64,000 nucleotides of DNA from contig MNCI01026985.1 of the NCBI GenBank assembly GCA_015680685.1, forward strand, positions 234,993 to 298,992, given 5' to 3'. This DNA is from Gnetum montanum (lineage: Eukaryota > Streptophyta > Gnetopsida > Gnetales > Gnetaceae). The notes below the pieces were generated by a model that saw only the letters and a list, made by a program, of their open reading frames with translations, was not told the origin of the DNA and made no database searches. Below are positions 22,503-34,766 of this stretch, piece after piece. A program made the position numbers and the translations under genes. Positions within the stretch are counted from its first letter, which is position 1. Each line of letters begins with the position of its first letter.

Positions 22503-25359
22503 TCACACCTTCCCTGGCGGTGGTGGTTCTAATGGACCTTCTCCAACCTCTGACCCATGTGTTGGCGGTGGCACCAATGACGGTTGCCTCGCAGCAGCTA
22601 CAACTTCTAGAGGTAGCCGGAAAGCCTCCAAGAGAGCCCTAATATTTTCTTCTTTACTTCTGGGATTGTTCATTGTCTAGGTAGCTTCTCCAATGTGTGC
22701 TGGAACTGGAACCTCCCAAAGGCATGGAAAGTGCTGGGAAGAGTTCTTTCAAGTTGACAAACGAGGCTACGAACTGCTTGTGTTCGATGTCAAATGCTCG
22801 GATTGATGCCTGCAACTGCTGGTAGTCATTCATTCGACAAGCCAAGTTCTCCACAACTGTACATTGTCCTTCAAATCATATGCGGAGAATCTCGAGTTCC
22901 GCGTTTGTTGTTTCCAGCTTTTGCTTTGTTGCCTTATGCGGCTGGAACTCACCCTCGTATAGAGAATACGAGGCGGCCACTTACTTTTCCAATTCTGACC
23001 ACAGTCTCCCGGCTGTGAGCATAGCCAGGTTTGCATAGCGAAGGTTGGTAAGCTCCATATATTCTATCATCTCTTCAATCTGTAGCTCTTTTAGGTAGAT
23101 TTCAGCTTCATTGTAGGCATTCAACCCATCAAAGATAAGTTGCCATACCTCGCCTCCTTCTTAGAGCTACTCGAGCACTTGGTTCCTTTTGGCCTTTGCG
23201 AGTTGGATATGCTTTTTGTTTACTTCCTTCTATAATCCCACTTGGTCCTTGTAATGATTTTTGATGTTTTCAAATTTCAGGGCCTCATTCTTCCAAGCGG
23301 AAATTTCAATTGCAAACTTCTATCACAATGCCTGAACCTCCTCCATTGACAGATTTCGATTCTCAATGGCCAACCTTCTTACATCAGCATTCATCCTAGC
23401 TAGTTCTTCTTGCTGTTGGTGGATAAAATTTTTCATGTGTTCGTTCTCTGCACCAACATTGCACAAGCGATGAACCTCCACGGTCAATCGGATGTTCTCT
23501 TGGCGAACCTCCGCCAAGTCCTTGTCTAAATGATATGCTCGAACATCTGCTAAGGACTTATTGAAGATCGTTGTCTCTCACACATCCTCAACAATCTAAA
23601 GTTTGAGTTGAAGTTGTTGAAAAGCTTCATCTCTGGTGATTACCTGGTCAAGGATGGCTGGATTAGCAAGTTGGGCTCTTAATTGGGCTACTTCCGTTGC
23701 CAAGCGTTGACAAGCAACTTAAGCAGCTTCAAGTTGCCATTCCAAAATGAGGCTCTTACCCCTTGCCGAGAGTAGCTCCGACTAGGCTGCAGTAATGCTG
23801 TCCAAAAGGTTGAAAACATCCAGGAGTAGTTGCCCAGTTCCCACCAATTGGTCCAACAACTCCTCGTGTTGGGCTGCATCAATCTTGCTACGCAAAGTTC
23901 AGGAAAATGCTTGTACATCCTGTAGTTCATGAACATTCGGTATAGGTGCTACTGGTGCATTGAGAGCCATAGCAATTGTGTCAGCAACCACTTCAGCCGC
24001 AGTCTCCTGTCCTTAGTGCTACATCACCAGGACTGTTGCCCCTTGACCATTTTCCAAGCATATCGAAAAGGTAGCAACATTCCCAGAAATTTTAGGAAAT
24101 AACTATTGTGTGGACACTGTTACCTCTTGGACACTAGGATCTGTTAGTGTAGGCACTGGCATTCGGGCTACGGAGAACATCGGCCCTACCCTTTCAAGAA
24201 AGCTAACTGATCGAGCAACTTACTCTAGGTGGCTCATTGCAGGGTGATAGACCGAAGGGTCTTCTCCTCCACCGGTCCTGCCAAATTGCTCTTGCTGGCT
24301 CAAGAGCGTTTCCCAGATTTTGCGTATGTGTTCTAATATGGTTTGCGAACTCGGGTGTGTTGTTTGTGTAGGTGGTGGAGGTGATTGCTGCTCCTCCTCT
24401 ATCTATGTGGTGGTAGGAGTTTTATCCTTCATCATTTCTCACCAAGAGGCAATCAGGGTGTGCCGAATTACATCATTGGAGTACCGTGCTATCCTTGCCT
24501 GTTTGCACAACTTTCGGATTAGGTAAGGAAAGGGGAGAGCTCCTCTTCCACATTCTCTCTTAGTGAACCTCTTTTCAATCTCCAAGAACAACAACTGTAG
24601 AAGACTCATTGGGAATTTCCCACTCAAGGTAGCACACGTACGGGCAGAGAAAGCTATGACTTTGCTAGGTCTTACCATTGGGTTTAAGTGGTAAGACGTA
24701 ATCTTTAATTACACCCTCTCTGCCATGATCAGAGAGCCGAATTCCATGCACTCTACCCCGTAGCACCGTTTGGTCCATTCCACCTTTACCTCTGGGTTGG
24801 CTTATTTTGGAATTTCCACCACATCGGCTCTGGTCTCGAGCAACCCCAGAGCCTATGCTATTGCCTCCAAAGAGTAAGAGACATAAATGTCTTTGATTCT
24901 TACTCTAGTCCCTAGTTGCCAATTTGTCCAGAAGAGATGGGTCTCTCCTAAGTACCATTCACCACCGATTGTAATGATTGGCCACATTGGAGAGTTTCAC
25001 AGTTGGAGCCTCACTTCTTCTAGCGCGTTCTCGAGGAATGGTTCAAAGTTTAGCTCTTGGAGGACCATTTGTTGCACCTCGTGTGGCATGATAGCATCAA
25101 GACAGACTTGGGTCAAGATGACCTCAAGCCATGGTACTATCCCAGGAGTCTCATCCCCTTGTGATTACTCATTGGGGATCTTCTCTTCGGGAATCTGATG
25201 GACAGATTCCACATCAGGTCCTTCGTGGAGGGGGCCAGTTACATGAGAACCCTCCGCATGCTCTGGTTGTTGCATGCCTCATCCCCTTTCCATGCATGGG
25301 TGCTTGTCCCTTGGTTGTGATGGTCCTTCATCTCTTGGATGCCTTGGGTTTGGTGCCAT
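22503..25359 (-). pseudogene. Element A extra ORF (ORF3), ~950-codon coiled-coil protein
   Basis: The ATG at 25359 follows TTAATTGTAG, a good 3' splice site, and reads MAPNPRHPRDEGPSQPRDKH. One frame runs to about 22656 with some two dozen stops but no frame change. One shift near 22650 then leads to GPLEPPPPGKV and the end at 22503. The N-terminal third is globular (WLEVILTQVCLDAIMPHEVQ, PIITIGGEWYLGETHLFW, GALPFPYLIRKLCKQARI). The rest is coiled-coil-like: ATEVAQLRAQLANPAILDQV, VRQENIRLTVEVHRLC (23517-23323), QQQEELARMNADVRRL and VENLACRMNDYQQLQASIRA. It occupies the env-like/ORF3 place of Athila/Tat-type elements. The LPFPYLI-LC string faintly recalls the 'putative plant transposon protein' domain, but I am not sure. 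Only its ends survive in element B. Confidence 0.65.
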
Positions 25360-25794
25360 CTACAATTAAACATAACCATCCATTAGACTGTGCATAAGTA
25401 GCTCAAAATGATCCTTATACACCTTCTCAGTTTGACTAGGTTATGTTGTTCGCACAGGCATTCCATTAAGTCTCCCGGAGTGTTAATGCATGGGATAAAG
25501 CCAAAAACAACAAGGGATGAGTTGAAGTTTAAACGGTTGTTTTCATTTCTTCCCTTAGAGGTGTGAAGTCTTAATTAACTAATTGATTAATTAATTAATT
25601 AATTATTTAGTTAATTACATGCAAGCTACACCCCCCCACGATTGAGAGCATACCTTCGGTTGCTTAAAAGGGCAAGGATCGATTGATGCGGATGCGTGAT
25701 AGAATGTAGGTGCTTAGGGAAAAGTTGGGCAGAAAAAATGGCAAAATCTCCCCCCCTGTTTTGTGCTTCAAATGATGAAACATAAAAGCGCAGT

Positions 25795-25905
25795 GGCCCT
25801 ATATATAGGGGTTGTACACTATGTCGACGGGGCTGTGTATACATGGCTACGTATACGTAGGGGGTTGCGTATATGCAAAGGTGTGCACCTGTTGACCAAC
25901 ATTGA
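25795..25905 (-). promoter_or_regulatory. U3-like sequence ahead of the extra ORF in element A (possible internal promoter)
   Basis: On the minus strand, a cluster of palindromic words (GTATAC, GTCGAC and a perfect 14-bp CTACGTATACGTAG at 25847-25860) precedes CTATATATAGGGCC at about 25805-25792. This is the same arrangement as the LTR U3s here (palindromes, then TATA, then AGGGCC). The downstream sequence is not LTR-like. It lies ~440 bp upstream of the extra ORF's start. Promoter activity is inference. Confidence 0.4.
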
Positions 25906-26651
25906 CCAACCCGGAAAAAACCTGAAATGATGAATTTCAAATGCCAAATTGGAGTAGTTGAAGCACGTGAGAGGCTGGGTCATGGCTGAGGACAAGAGGA
26001 AGGTAAGCAGGGCTCGAAAGAGAGTCAAAAATGGGAGAACGTGATGCAAAAGAACTCTGTGGGGAAGAAATTGAGCGATGGGACCTTGAAAATAATCAAC
26101 CACAAAATCTGAAGGATGGGAGACGTAACAAGCAGGACCAAGAATATGTAGGTGGGTCCTCCCCATAGTAGGAAATAGCCTTAGTAGCCCTTGCATATCT
26201 TCAACACCGGGGTCTGTGGGCCCCGGGGCCAAGAAATGGTGTTCTCCAGTTAATACTGTTACCCAAGAGATCTTGCCAAGGCATGAGAAGCCCATGGAAA
26301 ACACGACAAACTTGCGCAACATAAGACAGGTAGTGAGGTGAGTTACAGAGAGAAATGGGTGAAGAGAGAGACGAGAGAATGGAAATTCTGATCATCGGTC
26401 ACATGAAACCCTGTGTGCAGTTGTGGTTAAGTGACTCAGTAGAACCATTCCTGAGTTCAGATCCAAAACCATCCACATCTAGTGACATTGAAGCAACATG
26501 CGAAGACTCGTCCACCCCCCAAGTGGACAGGAATGCACCCGTAGAGAACCACCACTCCAACAAATGTGAGAGGAAGTGAAATGGGACCAAGTTAGAGGGG
26601 ACGAAGGGAGTCCCATAGCTAGTGCTTATGGCCCATGAGAGGTGGTCTAAG

Positions 26652-26814
26652 GGATGTGCTTTGAATTCCCATAGGGTTAAGATTTATTCTTGTGTTTTCT
26701 TTTATTTTGTGGGAACCACACCATGCAGAGACCCATGCTTGTATGCATGCATTCAACCAAGGGTGTGCTTTGAATCCTCATGTTTTTTTTTGAGTTTTTG
26801 ATGAGGACCACACC
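26652..26814 (-). ncRNA. Element A: two tandem copies of a conserved RNA hairpin
   Basis: On the minus strand each copy reads GGTGTG, a variable arm, a loop, the complementary arm, TTCAAAG, then CACACC. Copy 1 (26814-26761) pairs TCCTCAT with ATGAGGA. Copy 2 (26722-26652) pairs TTCCCA with TGGGAA and closes GGTGTG with CACATC. Related hairpins are at 52549-52600 (element C) and 61671-61730 (element D). See findings for the compensatory changes. The function is unknown. Confidence 0.65.
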
Positions 26815-27489
26815 ATGTAAGGTCAAACTGCCAAGAAGCTTCCTTGTAGAGAAGGACTTGGAGTGGAAACAAATCCATAAGGACACTCCTGCCGCCCAAG
26901 GGATAGAAGAGGACGACAAAGGTTGCATTCCCCTTGAAGTCACACCCAATTCAAACGATTGGGTCATCCTTGAGTCTGGGAACTACATAAGTCACACATT
27001 AATTACAATGTTTTTAAGTGAAGGCCTTGCATGTTCTCAATAGAAGGAAAACCATGAAGTGGGTGAATGGGTGGATGACGTGGACTCATTGCTGATTTTA
27101 TGAGCTGAAACTAGAAGTAAAGTCCAAGGACAACCATGCCAGGATGGGAGCCAGATAACTAGGTGGACTATTGTACATTACCCATTGCAACGAAACCCAT
27201 CCACACCAGACGCCTGATGACAATAAGATGACGTATTAGCGATCACGTGAAAATGAAACACACACAAAGAAATAGAAATAATTAAAGAAAGGAAAGATTA
27301 ACAAGAATTGACAAACATATGAACGATGTTGAAAAAAAAAGTGTAAAACAAAAAAGTGTAAGAAAAAAAGTGTAAAACAAAAAATTACAAAATAGTGAGG
27401 GGTGTTATGGAATGGATTAGCAGGGATGATGGTCTCCCCCATGACTGGGTGGAAAGGAGGAGATGTGAAAAATGGAGCAAGGCTGTCCT

Positions 27490-28244
27490 GGTGAGGATGA
27501 GGTGGTATCCCTGGTTAAGTGGAGCCCATGGAAATGTTTGAGTTCCAATATCACTTTTTTGAAGCTTTCATGGATTTGCAACTTTCCCCAGTCACCATGG
27601 TCATCAACAATGGAGACCTGTTGATGTACCTCTCCCATTTCATCCATGCTTTCAATGTAGGCTTGTACAAGCCCCTCAGACGGTTCCATGCACAATGTGC
27701 AGCTAGCAGGATTAGCTATCAGCCACTAGGTGCCCTCTTGCTTGGTGGCTGGTGCATACAGGCACTGTTGAACAGGTGATGCCTCGGTACATCGACTGCA
27801 TGCTTGAATGGATATCTGCTTGGTGGACCATAATTTTTGCACACAGTTGCACCCTGAGTCACTATATGTGATGCATGGAACACACTTCTTCTCGATCTTT
27901 CCAAAAGGATTTTCCTTTGAAATTTCAAGGGAAAGATCTCGGAGTCCTAGTCTTGCATCCACCGTGCTTAGCCAAGCTCTTTCCATTATGATTGGAAAGT
28001 CCCTCCTATAATTCTCTACATAGATGACAAGGAAATCAGCAGAATAGGACCACCCACAAACACTGGTCGCAATGTCCTCCACCACTCCCAAGGGAACAAC
28101 AATGGACTGGTCTACCAATTCGAGCCTAATGTTGCTCTTCTTTAATGGGGGTAGGTTCCAATTCTTGTACATGTCATGTGAGATCAAATTGATGCCTGAC
28201 CTCGAGTCCAGGAGAGCTTTACAGTGCTCATTTCCTGCCACTTG
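27490..28244 (-). pseudogene. Element A aspartic protease and pol stub
   Basis: The 28241-27726 frame reads NEHCKALLDSRSGINLISHD, the retroelement aspartic-protease active-site region. The catalytic triplet is damaged: element C has LLDSGSGVNL here, while this copy has DSR. The flap and C-terminal parts follow (IVVPLGVVEDIATSVCGWSY, FPIIMERAWLSTVDARLGLR). After a frame change, the linker that normally leads into RT (MEPSEGLVQAYIESMDEMGE) is present to about 27500. There it joins post-integrase sequence (TCTCCTCCTTTCCACCC and a PPT-like tract). RT, RNase H and integrase are deleted. Confidence 0.85.
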
Positions 28245-30778
28245 AAGATGGATGAGGGGACTTCCCAGATTAGTTAGTTTCTAGGGAAGGTGGCCTACCT
28301 TTATCCAGTTGGTCATTGCGTGTGTCAGCATAATTGTTTGTACGTTGGAGGATGTTGGGTTTGAAGGCTACTTGGGCGGTGGAACAATGGAGGCAATTTG
28401 AGGTTCAGAGGCACCAACCACTGGTGGGTGTGAGGGTGTGTGTATAGGATTGGATCGGAAGAAAAGACATTTTCGTGGCTTGGCTTCCGGTCCACTCAAC
28501 TGAGGAGCCGACTGTATGTTGATAGCCCTCGGAACATTTCGTTGTTGCGGCTGTGGTGGTATCTCTCCCTGCATTGGTGAAGCAGGTGGTAGCTGAGTGG
28601 GATGTTGTGGAGGAGTGGTAGGAGAAGGTGATGGAGGATAGTATAGATGTGGGCTTTTCCCCCTGGGTGATGTAGATTGTGGTCTGAAATATTTTGGGGG
28701 ATGGTAATAATTTTGAAATGTGGCATGACTAGAAGAGTCCAGTGGAGAGACTGGTTGCTGAACGTAGTACCCATAAGGATCTGGTTGTCGGTAAGGGTAC
28801 TACTGCCTTGGAGGTGGCATCCCTGATGCTTGTGGGTGCTGCCACTACTGGAAGTATTCATATGGTCGTGGTGGCATTCCACTTGGATAATACCCTTACT
28901 ACTGGTGGAATTGCCTTGGGTTGCCTTGTGGGTAAGGCAACCTTTGGGGTGTTTGCCATTGCACCAAGCAAGGATTCAATGCATACATCCCAGACTCTTA
29001 GAGATGTGACATCACAGGACAACATCCCTAAGGATGTTCATATTGGCATATGCCACATTCATCATCCTCCTCCGTGTTAGAGTCTGCAACCTGTGCTGCT
29101 ACAACAACTTTGTCCTGACCCTTATGATGGGCACATTCAGCTTCCTTTTTCCTACACTGATCATGATCATAACCTTGTTCTCTAGACTCTTATGCAATTT
29201 TTAGCACACTTTGAAATTTCTCGTCCAAAGAGTCCCACATCTTATCAACTTTTATCGATATTTCAGATGCAAACTTTTGTAAAGGTAAGGTCTTTTGGTT
29301 CATTGTTGCTTCCAGTGGTGATTCTTCCTCCTCGTTACAAAATTGGACCTCTCTCTTTTTGAGGGCAGGATCCTGGTTGAATTCTTTTGCACTCTCCTTC
29401 TTTCTAAGTTCCCCTTTCTCCTTGGCCACCTGCTCAATGAGGCATTGCAATTGATGGGCCCTTAGCTCCAATAGTTGTCCCTGGGTGTACATGGCAAGGG
29501 TCTTTCGCCTTTCAAAATGGAGCCCATCAATGATTTGGCGAAGCTATGCCTACTGAGAGTAACCATGACCAGGGCATCAATGCAACAATGAGTAGTACCT
29601 GCTCATGGTGGCATCTAAGGGTTCATGATTCCCTTGCTTTCAACGTTGGATCTGCCGTCTTAGATTCGCCACTTTAGAGTACGTTTGATACTTGTCATTG
29701 AAAATTTCAAGCATCGTACTCCATCTTCTAATTGATTTCGATTTTAAAGACCAATACCAACTTTTAGGAAACAACTTTAGCTTCTACCAATCATTGTCAA
29801 TGTTTTGCAGGGTGTAGGCATCATGAAACGCCTACAGGCGAGTCTGCGGATCATAGTTGTATCCCCCTTCAAATCTGGGGATGTTGTTCATATCAACGCG
29901 CTTGATCCAACTATCCTTTACATGCCTATTGGGAATTTGAACTACCTCGACAATTTGGAGCATGCTCTGAGTAGCCAACAATAGCTCATCTAAATCATAG
30001 TCCTGCTAAGGACCATAATGTCTATGACAATTCTGGTGGCCCCTCCTTTCATGATGGTGAGGCTTACGCAATTGGTCACGCGTTTCCTCATATTGTCCCT
30101 TTCAGACCTTTTTACCAGCATCCCTTCACTCCTTTCTACCCCAGTTACGATCAAAGCCTGAGCTGGATGAAGGTATAGGGGAGCGAGAGGATGGAGAAGA
30201 AGGAGAGGACTCACCACCACTCCGATGTCGATCTTCCCCTCTACCCCGTTGATGCCTCGATCATCCTGCCCATCCTTGCTACGTGACCCTACATCCCCTT
30301 GAGGATCTTGGTCACTTGGAGGCTTGTTCTAAATGATGGACTAGAGGATTTGCTACACCAAGGGAAGTTTAGTCGAATGGATATCATGAAAGATGGGATC
30401 CCCATCGTCCTGTAGCCCTTGCGAAAATAAGAGGTTATTGAATTGTTTCCCCTTCAGATGTTCATATTTGTCTGCTTGTTGCTGGTCTCGTGCTCATTGA
30501 GCCTCAGTGGGATGATAGTCCCGATAGTCATGGTCCTCCATGACATACTCCACTCCATGGTCTTGGATGCCTAGTCTGCCAAGATTGTGAAATAGCATCG
30601 CAGGAGTTGATCGGTTGGGTGGTAGTACATTGTTGTCTTCCATGTCTCACCATCATAGAGGCTCATCCTGATGTAGGAAGAAAGTGAAGTTAGGGACATA
30701 ATCATCAGGATGCTTGTACACCACTCGACATTCTTGTGGCACCGATGGGTTGGGTACCTCTCTCCTGTGAGAAGACAT
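28245..30778 (-). pseudogene. Element A gag
   Basis: The ATG at 30778 opens MSSHRREVPNPSVPQECRVV, then YKHPDDYVPNFTFFLHQDE, the N-terminal domain also seen in elements C and D. A Ser/Arg-rich linker follows (about 30220-29990), and then the capsid-type gag domain with SWYWSLKSKSIRRW near 29750. Next come helices containing YTQGQLLELRAHQLQCLIEQ (29492-29420) and KVDKMWDSLDEKFQSVLK. A short zinc knuckle CGICQYEHPxGC lies near 29070-29035. The C-terminal part is Pro/Gln-rich. It encodes the structural protein of the virus-like particle. Several stops (for example in PLxWxDMEDNN) disable it. Confidence 0.8.
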
Positions 30779-30925
30779 GTTGGACATTAGATGGTCCATG
30801 TAATCAATGTACCTTACTACTTACTTTGATCCACCTAGCATGCGTAAATGTTTCTATTCTGGGTCCATTCCAACGACTTGAATGATAATTTCACTAAGGT
30901 TAGATGACACATATAAGGCTAACAG

Positions 30926-30944
30926 TCCCTGGCAACGATGCCAA
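30926..30944 (-). promoter_or_regulatory. Element A primer-binding site (tRNA-Asp type)
   Basis: The minus strand immediately after the 5' LTR reads TTGGCATCGTTGCCAGGGA. This matches the complement of the 3' end of plant tRNA-Asp (TGGCGCCGTTGCCGGGGA) at most positions. Confidence 0.8.
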
Positions 30945-31832
30945 TGATGAGCAGTGAGGTACCCCTACACCCAACCATGCGAATCACGGGTGTTCACACA
31001 TGATTAGGTCGAATTTCGTAGACTGTAACCACTTGACATACACCAGACCTCTAACCAGCAAAACCTTGGGTTAGAACGGTCGTTGTCTTCTCAACCTCAC
31101 TTGTGATGTATTAGTGGCGATGGCTAAGTGAGATTGAGACAACTGATTTTTATAGCTTTTTATGTTATCTTTTGGCGTCTAATTAAAGTATGGAAAGGAA
31201 GGAATGAACTATTATCTAACCGATGATTATCCTAATTTGTATTCTAACTATTTCTAGCATAAGTATCTAATCCCATCTTCCGGGCACATTCTGAGCATCC
31301 CTAAACACTACTGGGTTACCAGATGTTAAGCGTGACTGGGTTACCAAGTGTTGGGTTTACGTTCAAGATGGTCGTACTTATGGTTTCTATGAACTAAGAA
31401 TGAGTGATAGCGATTAAACTAATAATAAGATAAACTTAAGTAATTATCAAATCATAAAAATATTAAGTTATTAAATGCAATAAATGACTAAGTCCAAATG
31501 CTGCAAGGAATGCTTGAAAGCTCATCTTTATTACTGTTCACGCTAATGGGCTCAGATACATAAGCGCTTGAATAAAGAGTTGGACACCTTCTTACACCTA
31601 CTGCGGGCACTTGAAAAATATTCTATCTTGTGCAGGAACAAACTGCAAGAGTTTCGCTACAACTAACTAAAAGATACCTAAATGAGGCTGAAGGCCCTCT
31701 TATTTATAGGCCAAAATAGGCTCCCTGTAAATGGGGCCATGTTAACGCATGGAAGGCTACGTCGATGGGGCCACGTCGACGTGGCCGAGTATACGCAGCC
31801 TAGTCAATGCATTGACTAATGACACTTCATTA
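30945..31832 (-). repeat. Element A 5' LTR (888 bp)
   Basis: It starts TGATGAGCAG on the plus strand and ends CTTCATTA, with the terminal CA mutated to TA. Its U3 lies at the right-hand end. It holds an 18-bp perfect palindrome at 31769-31786 centred on GTCGAC, and the TATA box at 31702-31709 (TATAAATA on the minus strand). The R/U5 part carries a direct repeat of the CTGGGTTACCAAG type. Confidence 0.92.
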
Positions 31833-31837
31833 CTAAG

Positions 31838-32092
31838 TAATATTATTTCTTTTAAAGTCTCACCTAATAATAACCAAAAATAAAGAAAATATATGACTTA
31901 AAAAAACTATATGTATAAAATAAACAAAACAATTACCATCTATTCAAAGCATTTACTCACTTGTCATAAACCTTTGTTTAATTTCACTACACAAAATTAT
32001 TTTTGAATTGTTGCTCTTATTATAGGTACACCCTAAAATTTATAGAAGTTTATAACTGAATGCTACCTAGTAGAATTGAACCTATGACTTGG
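31838..32092. repeat. Tandem duplication unit 2, continued after element A
   Basis: This continues the unit that begins at 21348-21372. Unit 2 therefore reads 21348-21372 plus 31838-32079. The following bases (32080-32092, ACCTATGACTTGG) run up to the insertion point of element B. On the minus strand, AGGTTCAATTC at about 32084-32074 is the B box of a tRNA-like promoter whose A box lies on the far side of element B. Confidence 0.85.
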
Positions 32093-32796
32093 TGATGAGT
32101 GGCGAGGTACCCCTACACTCAACCATACGAATACGAGCATTCACGCACGATCCGATCGAACTCCGTGAATAGGCTAGTTGTGGTATCTAGATAGTTACAT
32201 GTTGATCATAGTTTCCTGTCTTCCCACCTGGACTAGTATTTGCTTTGTCATGTATGGTTTAGTCCAGAGTGAGGCGTATGATATGATCCTAAACTAGTGC
32301 TACTCCTAGAGACAATGAAAAATAATCTTAATTAAACTAATAAGCAATAGGAAATGAAGTCTAAGCTAGCCTAAGTGTGATGAGCATTCGTTCCTTAATC
32401 ATCCATACACATCTTGGACCTCGTGCATGACTACTACTAGGATTACCAAGCATAGATCCTAGGTATGCTACTAGGTTACCAAGTAGTCACACTTAAATGC
32501 TCATGATTAAGTTGTAATCATTNGCGAATAAAGGTTTCGTACAATTACAAGAATCACACTGTGGGCATGCACTTGGGAAAATAGTATAACTTCTATGAAA
32601 ACAAATTGCAAGAGCTTCCCTACAATTAACCCAAAAGATGCATAAGTGTGGCGGAAGAACACTTATTTATAGGCTAGAATAGATGCTATGTAAACAAGGC
32701 TACGTATACGGGGCCTAGTATACGCAGCTTGCCTAGTATACGGGGCCTAGTATACGAGGCCTAGTATACATAGCCTCTGATAACCACGATTCATCA
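32093..32796 (-). repeat. Element B 3' LTR (704 bp, with an N and a deletion)
   Basis: It begins TGATGAGTGG on the plus strand and ends GATTCATCA. Compared with the other LTR (807 bp) it lacks about 165 bp. The gap lies exactly at the single ambiguous base N at 32523. It holds five GTATAC palindromes (32704, 32718, 32736, 32750 and 32764) where the 5' LTR keeps one intact copy. Confidence 0.9.
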
Positions 32797-32859
32797 TACC
32801 TCTATGACTAAATAACAACTCATCCTCGAGTCAATGAAAGTGAGGAACGAGCTCAATTG

Positions 32860-33380
32860 AATACACAGTGGATAGGTATGGGATTATTGACTGACTAGAA
32901 ATTTATTCACGCTGCAGTGGATATTAAAAAATTGGGACATAGACACAAAATGATAGAATTTATCAGAACTCATATGGTTCTTGGTGGTGGTGGTTCCTCC
33001 ATGGGTCTCTTTCCTTGTCTTGTGCATCAGGCTTCTGAGATTGATACCATTGAAGAAGCACCTGACATTTCTCCTCTTCTATCTAAGGATTATGAGCTGT
33101 CCATGCTAATGTTTCAATGTTTGATGGAGTCGGCATTTCCGATGGGCATGGTAGCTGTGGGAATACTTGATTGGCCTTGACATGCCATGTCGCAGATAGT
33201 TGTCATTCCTCTTCATAGGCTTGGGCCCTAACCTCTCCACCTTTTGCTTGGCCAGCTTGTGCAGTGACAGGAGGTCCTTGATGGATGTTGAATGATTGTG
33301 TCTCTTGCTTCCCCTGGGTGTTTAATTGCACCTTGAGAAGATCCTCCTTGTTTTCCTCTTTTTAGGGCCATCTATAATCA
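32860..33380 (-). pseudogene. Element B: remnants of the extra ORF (start and end only)
   Basis: TGATTATAG immediately before ATG at about 33369 gives MALKRGKQGGSSQGAIKHPG, in the same splice-acceptor-then-ATG context as element A's ORF3 (TTAATTGTAG, MAPNPRHP). About 300 bp later the frame ends in RPMEEPPPPRTI, comparable with EGPLEPPPPGKV of element A. The middle ~850 codons are gone. Confidence 0.55.
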
Positions 33381-34766
33381 CACAAAGATCAATTATTAGT
33401 AAGGTTATTGAAAGAAGTTAAACTATTTCATACCTTACTTATTGCCTTAAGTAATTGTTGAATTCTTTGCTCAGTGTGATTTTAGAGTTAGAAAGTTTTT
33501 TAAGGGAGTTGCCCTAAAAGTTCAATGTTGGGCTTGGTTTGTTTAGGTGACACATCAAAGGATACGTAATGGTTTTGAGGAATGTTTGATAAAATGATGA
33601 TAAAGGAAAGAATAGATTTGGAAATGAAGTACTTGGAGGGTATAAAATGATGTAGTGGTGTGCAACACGTACAAATTACAAAAGTCATGCAAGTGGGTCC
33701 TCCCCAAAGCAGGTTCCAACCTATAATGCCTTTGTGTAACCACACCTTAAAATGTTCGTAGGCACTAGAAGGGCTAAATGTAATCTATACCAATGCAACA
33801 AAACACACACATGTAGATACCATTGTGATGAGGTATGAATTCAATGCTACATAAGACACGAGTCACAAATACATGAACAATGAGATGGGATGAATTGGAG
33901 AAGGGATTGCAGAGATTGGGACGTGAGGTAAATGAATCAAGGCACAATGAATCTTGAGTGTAGGGCATGATTAATGTGTCATTAGCCCATCGCTCCAAAA
34001 TCAAGACCAAGTCCATTCCTCCGATCAGTGACATTGCATTGTTTCATTCAATGATGGACAACCATAAGAGCACCATGATAGCAAGGCGTACAATCACTTG
34101 GCGTTTTGTGCAAGGGAGGAGTAACTTGGAATTTCTTTGTGGCATACTTTTTGTTTGGCTACTTTGGCACATTCTCTTCTTCTTCTTTTTTGATGAAGTA
34201 CTTAATCCAGAGAAGCCACCTACCTTCAGGCATGGGTGCATGTCTTTCCAATGGGACCCCCCCTAGAATAGCATTAGGTTCTCTATTGGGTGCCTTTAAT
34301 ACTCTTACTCCCATTTTTTGTTAGATCTACAAAGATCTTAGTACAAACAAGCTACATGATAGCACCTACAAATGTCACCAAAGAGAATCCACAAGTCCCC
34401 TTGATGTCATACCCTGGCCATTCCCTCTTAGTCCATCCTTCTTCGCTCTGGGCATAACGAGCACAAAATTACTTTAAGTTTTAATGATGTCAAGAATATC
34501 ATTGTACCCAGAGTAGAACCTCTTATTAATAGAATGGTTGGCTGGATGTGATGGGCTCGTTGTTCAAATAATTAGTCACTTGAGACTTGATAGCATAGAA
34601 TAACACCTCAACCAATGAGTCACATGAGTGTTTTATTCGTAGATGAAATTACTCATAAAAAAATAAAAAGAAAAAAAGATAAAACAATAAATTAATAGGT
34701 TAAAAACTGGAAAACAAAAAGTTAAAAAATTAAAGAAATAGAAAACCATTTATTAATTCTGTGTTG

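Larger units (their letters stand above)
21373..31832 (-). mobile_element. Element A: Ty3/gypsy LTR retrotransposon, pol-deleted, with extra ORF
   Basis: A 10.46-kb element in minus orientation, bounded by LTRs of about 889 bp and the perfect 5-bp target duplication CTAAG (21368-21372 and 31833-31837). In element order it has the 5' LTR (31832-30945), a tRNA-Asp-type primer site, gag, protease, then a deletion joining the post-protease linker (about 27500) directly to the post-integrase region. A long 3' region with two RNA hairpins, an extra ~950-codon ORF, a PPT and the 3' LTR (22261-21373) follow. RT, RNase H and integrase are absent, so it could only have moved in trans. All reading frames carry stops. 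Confidence 0.93.

Noticed and set aside
25819-26322. 167-codon minus frame in element A's 3' region
   Set aside because: It spans non-coding sequence with the conserved GGGGAGGACCCACT phrase and U3-like palindromes. No protein motif, and homologous regions in C and D are not open.
28742-29080. 112-codon plus-strand frame in element A
   Set aside because: Antisense to the Pro/Gln-rich gag tail. The reading is a codon-shadow artefact.
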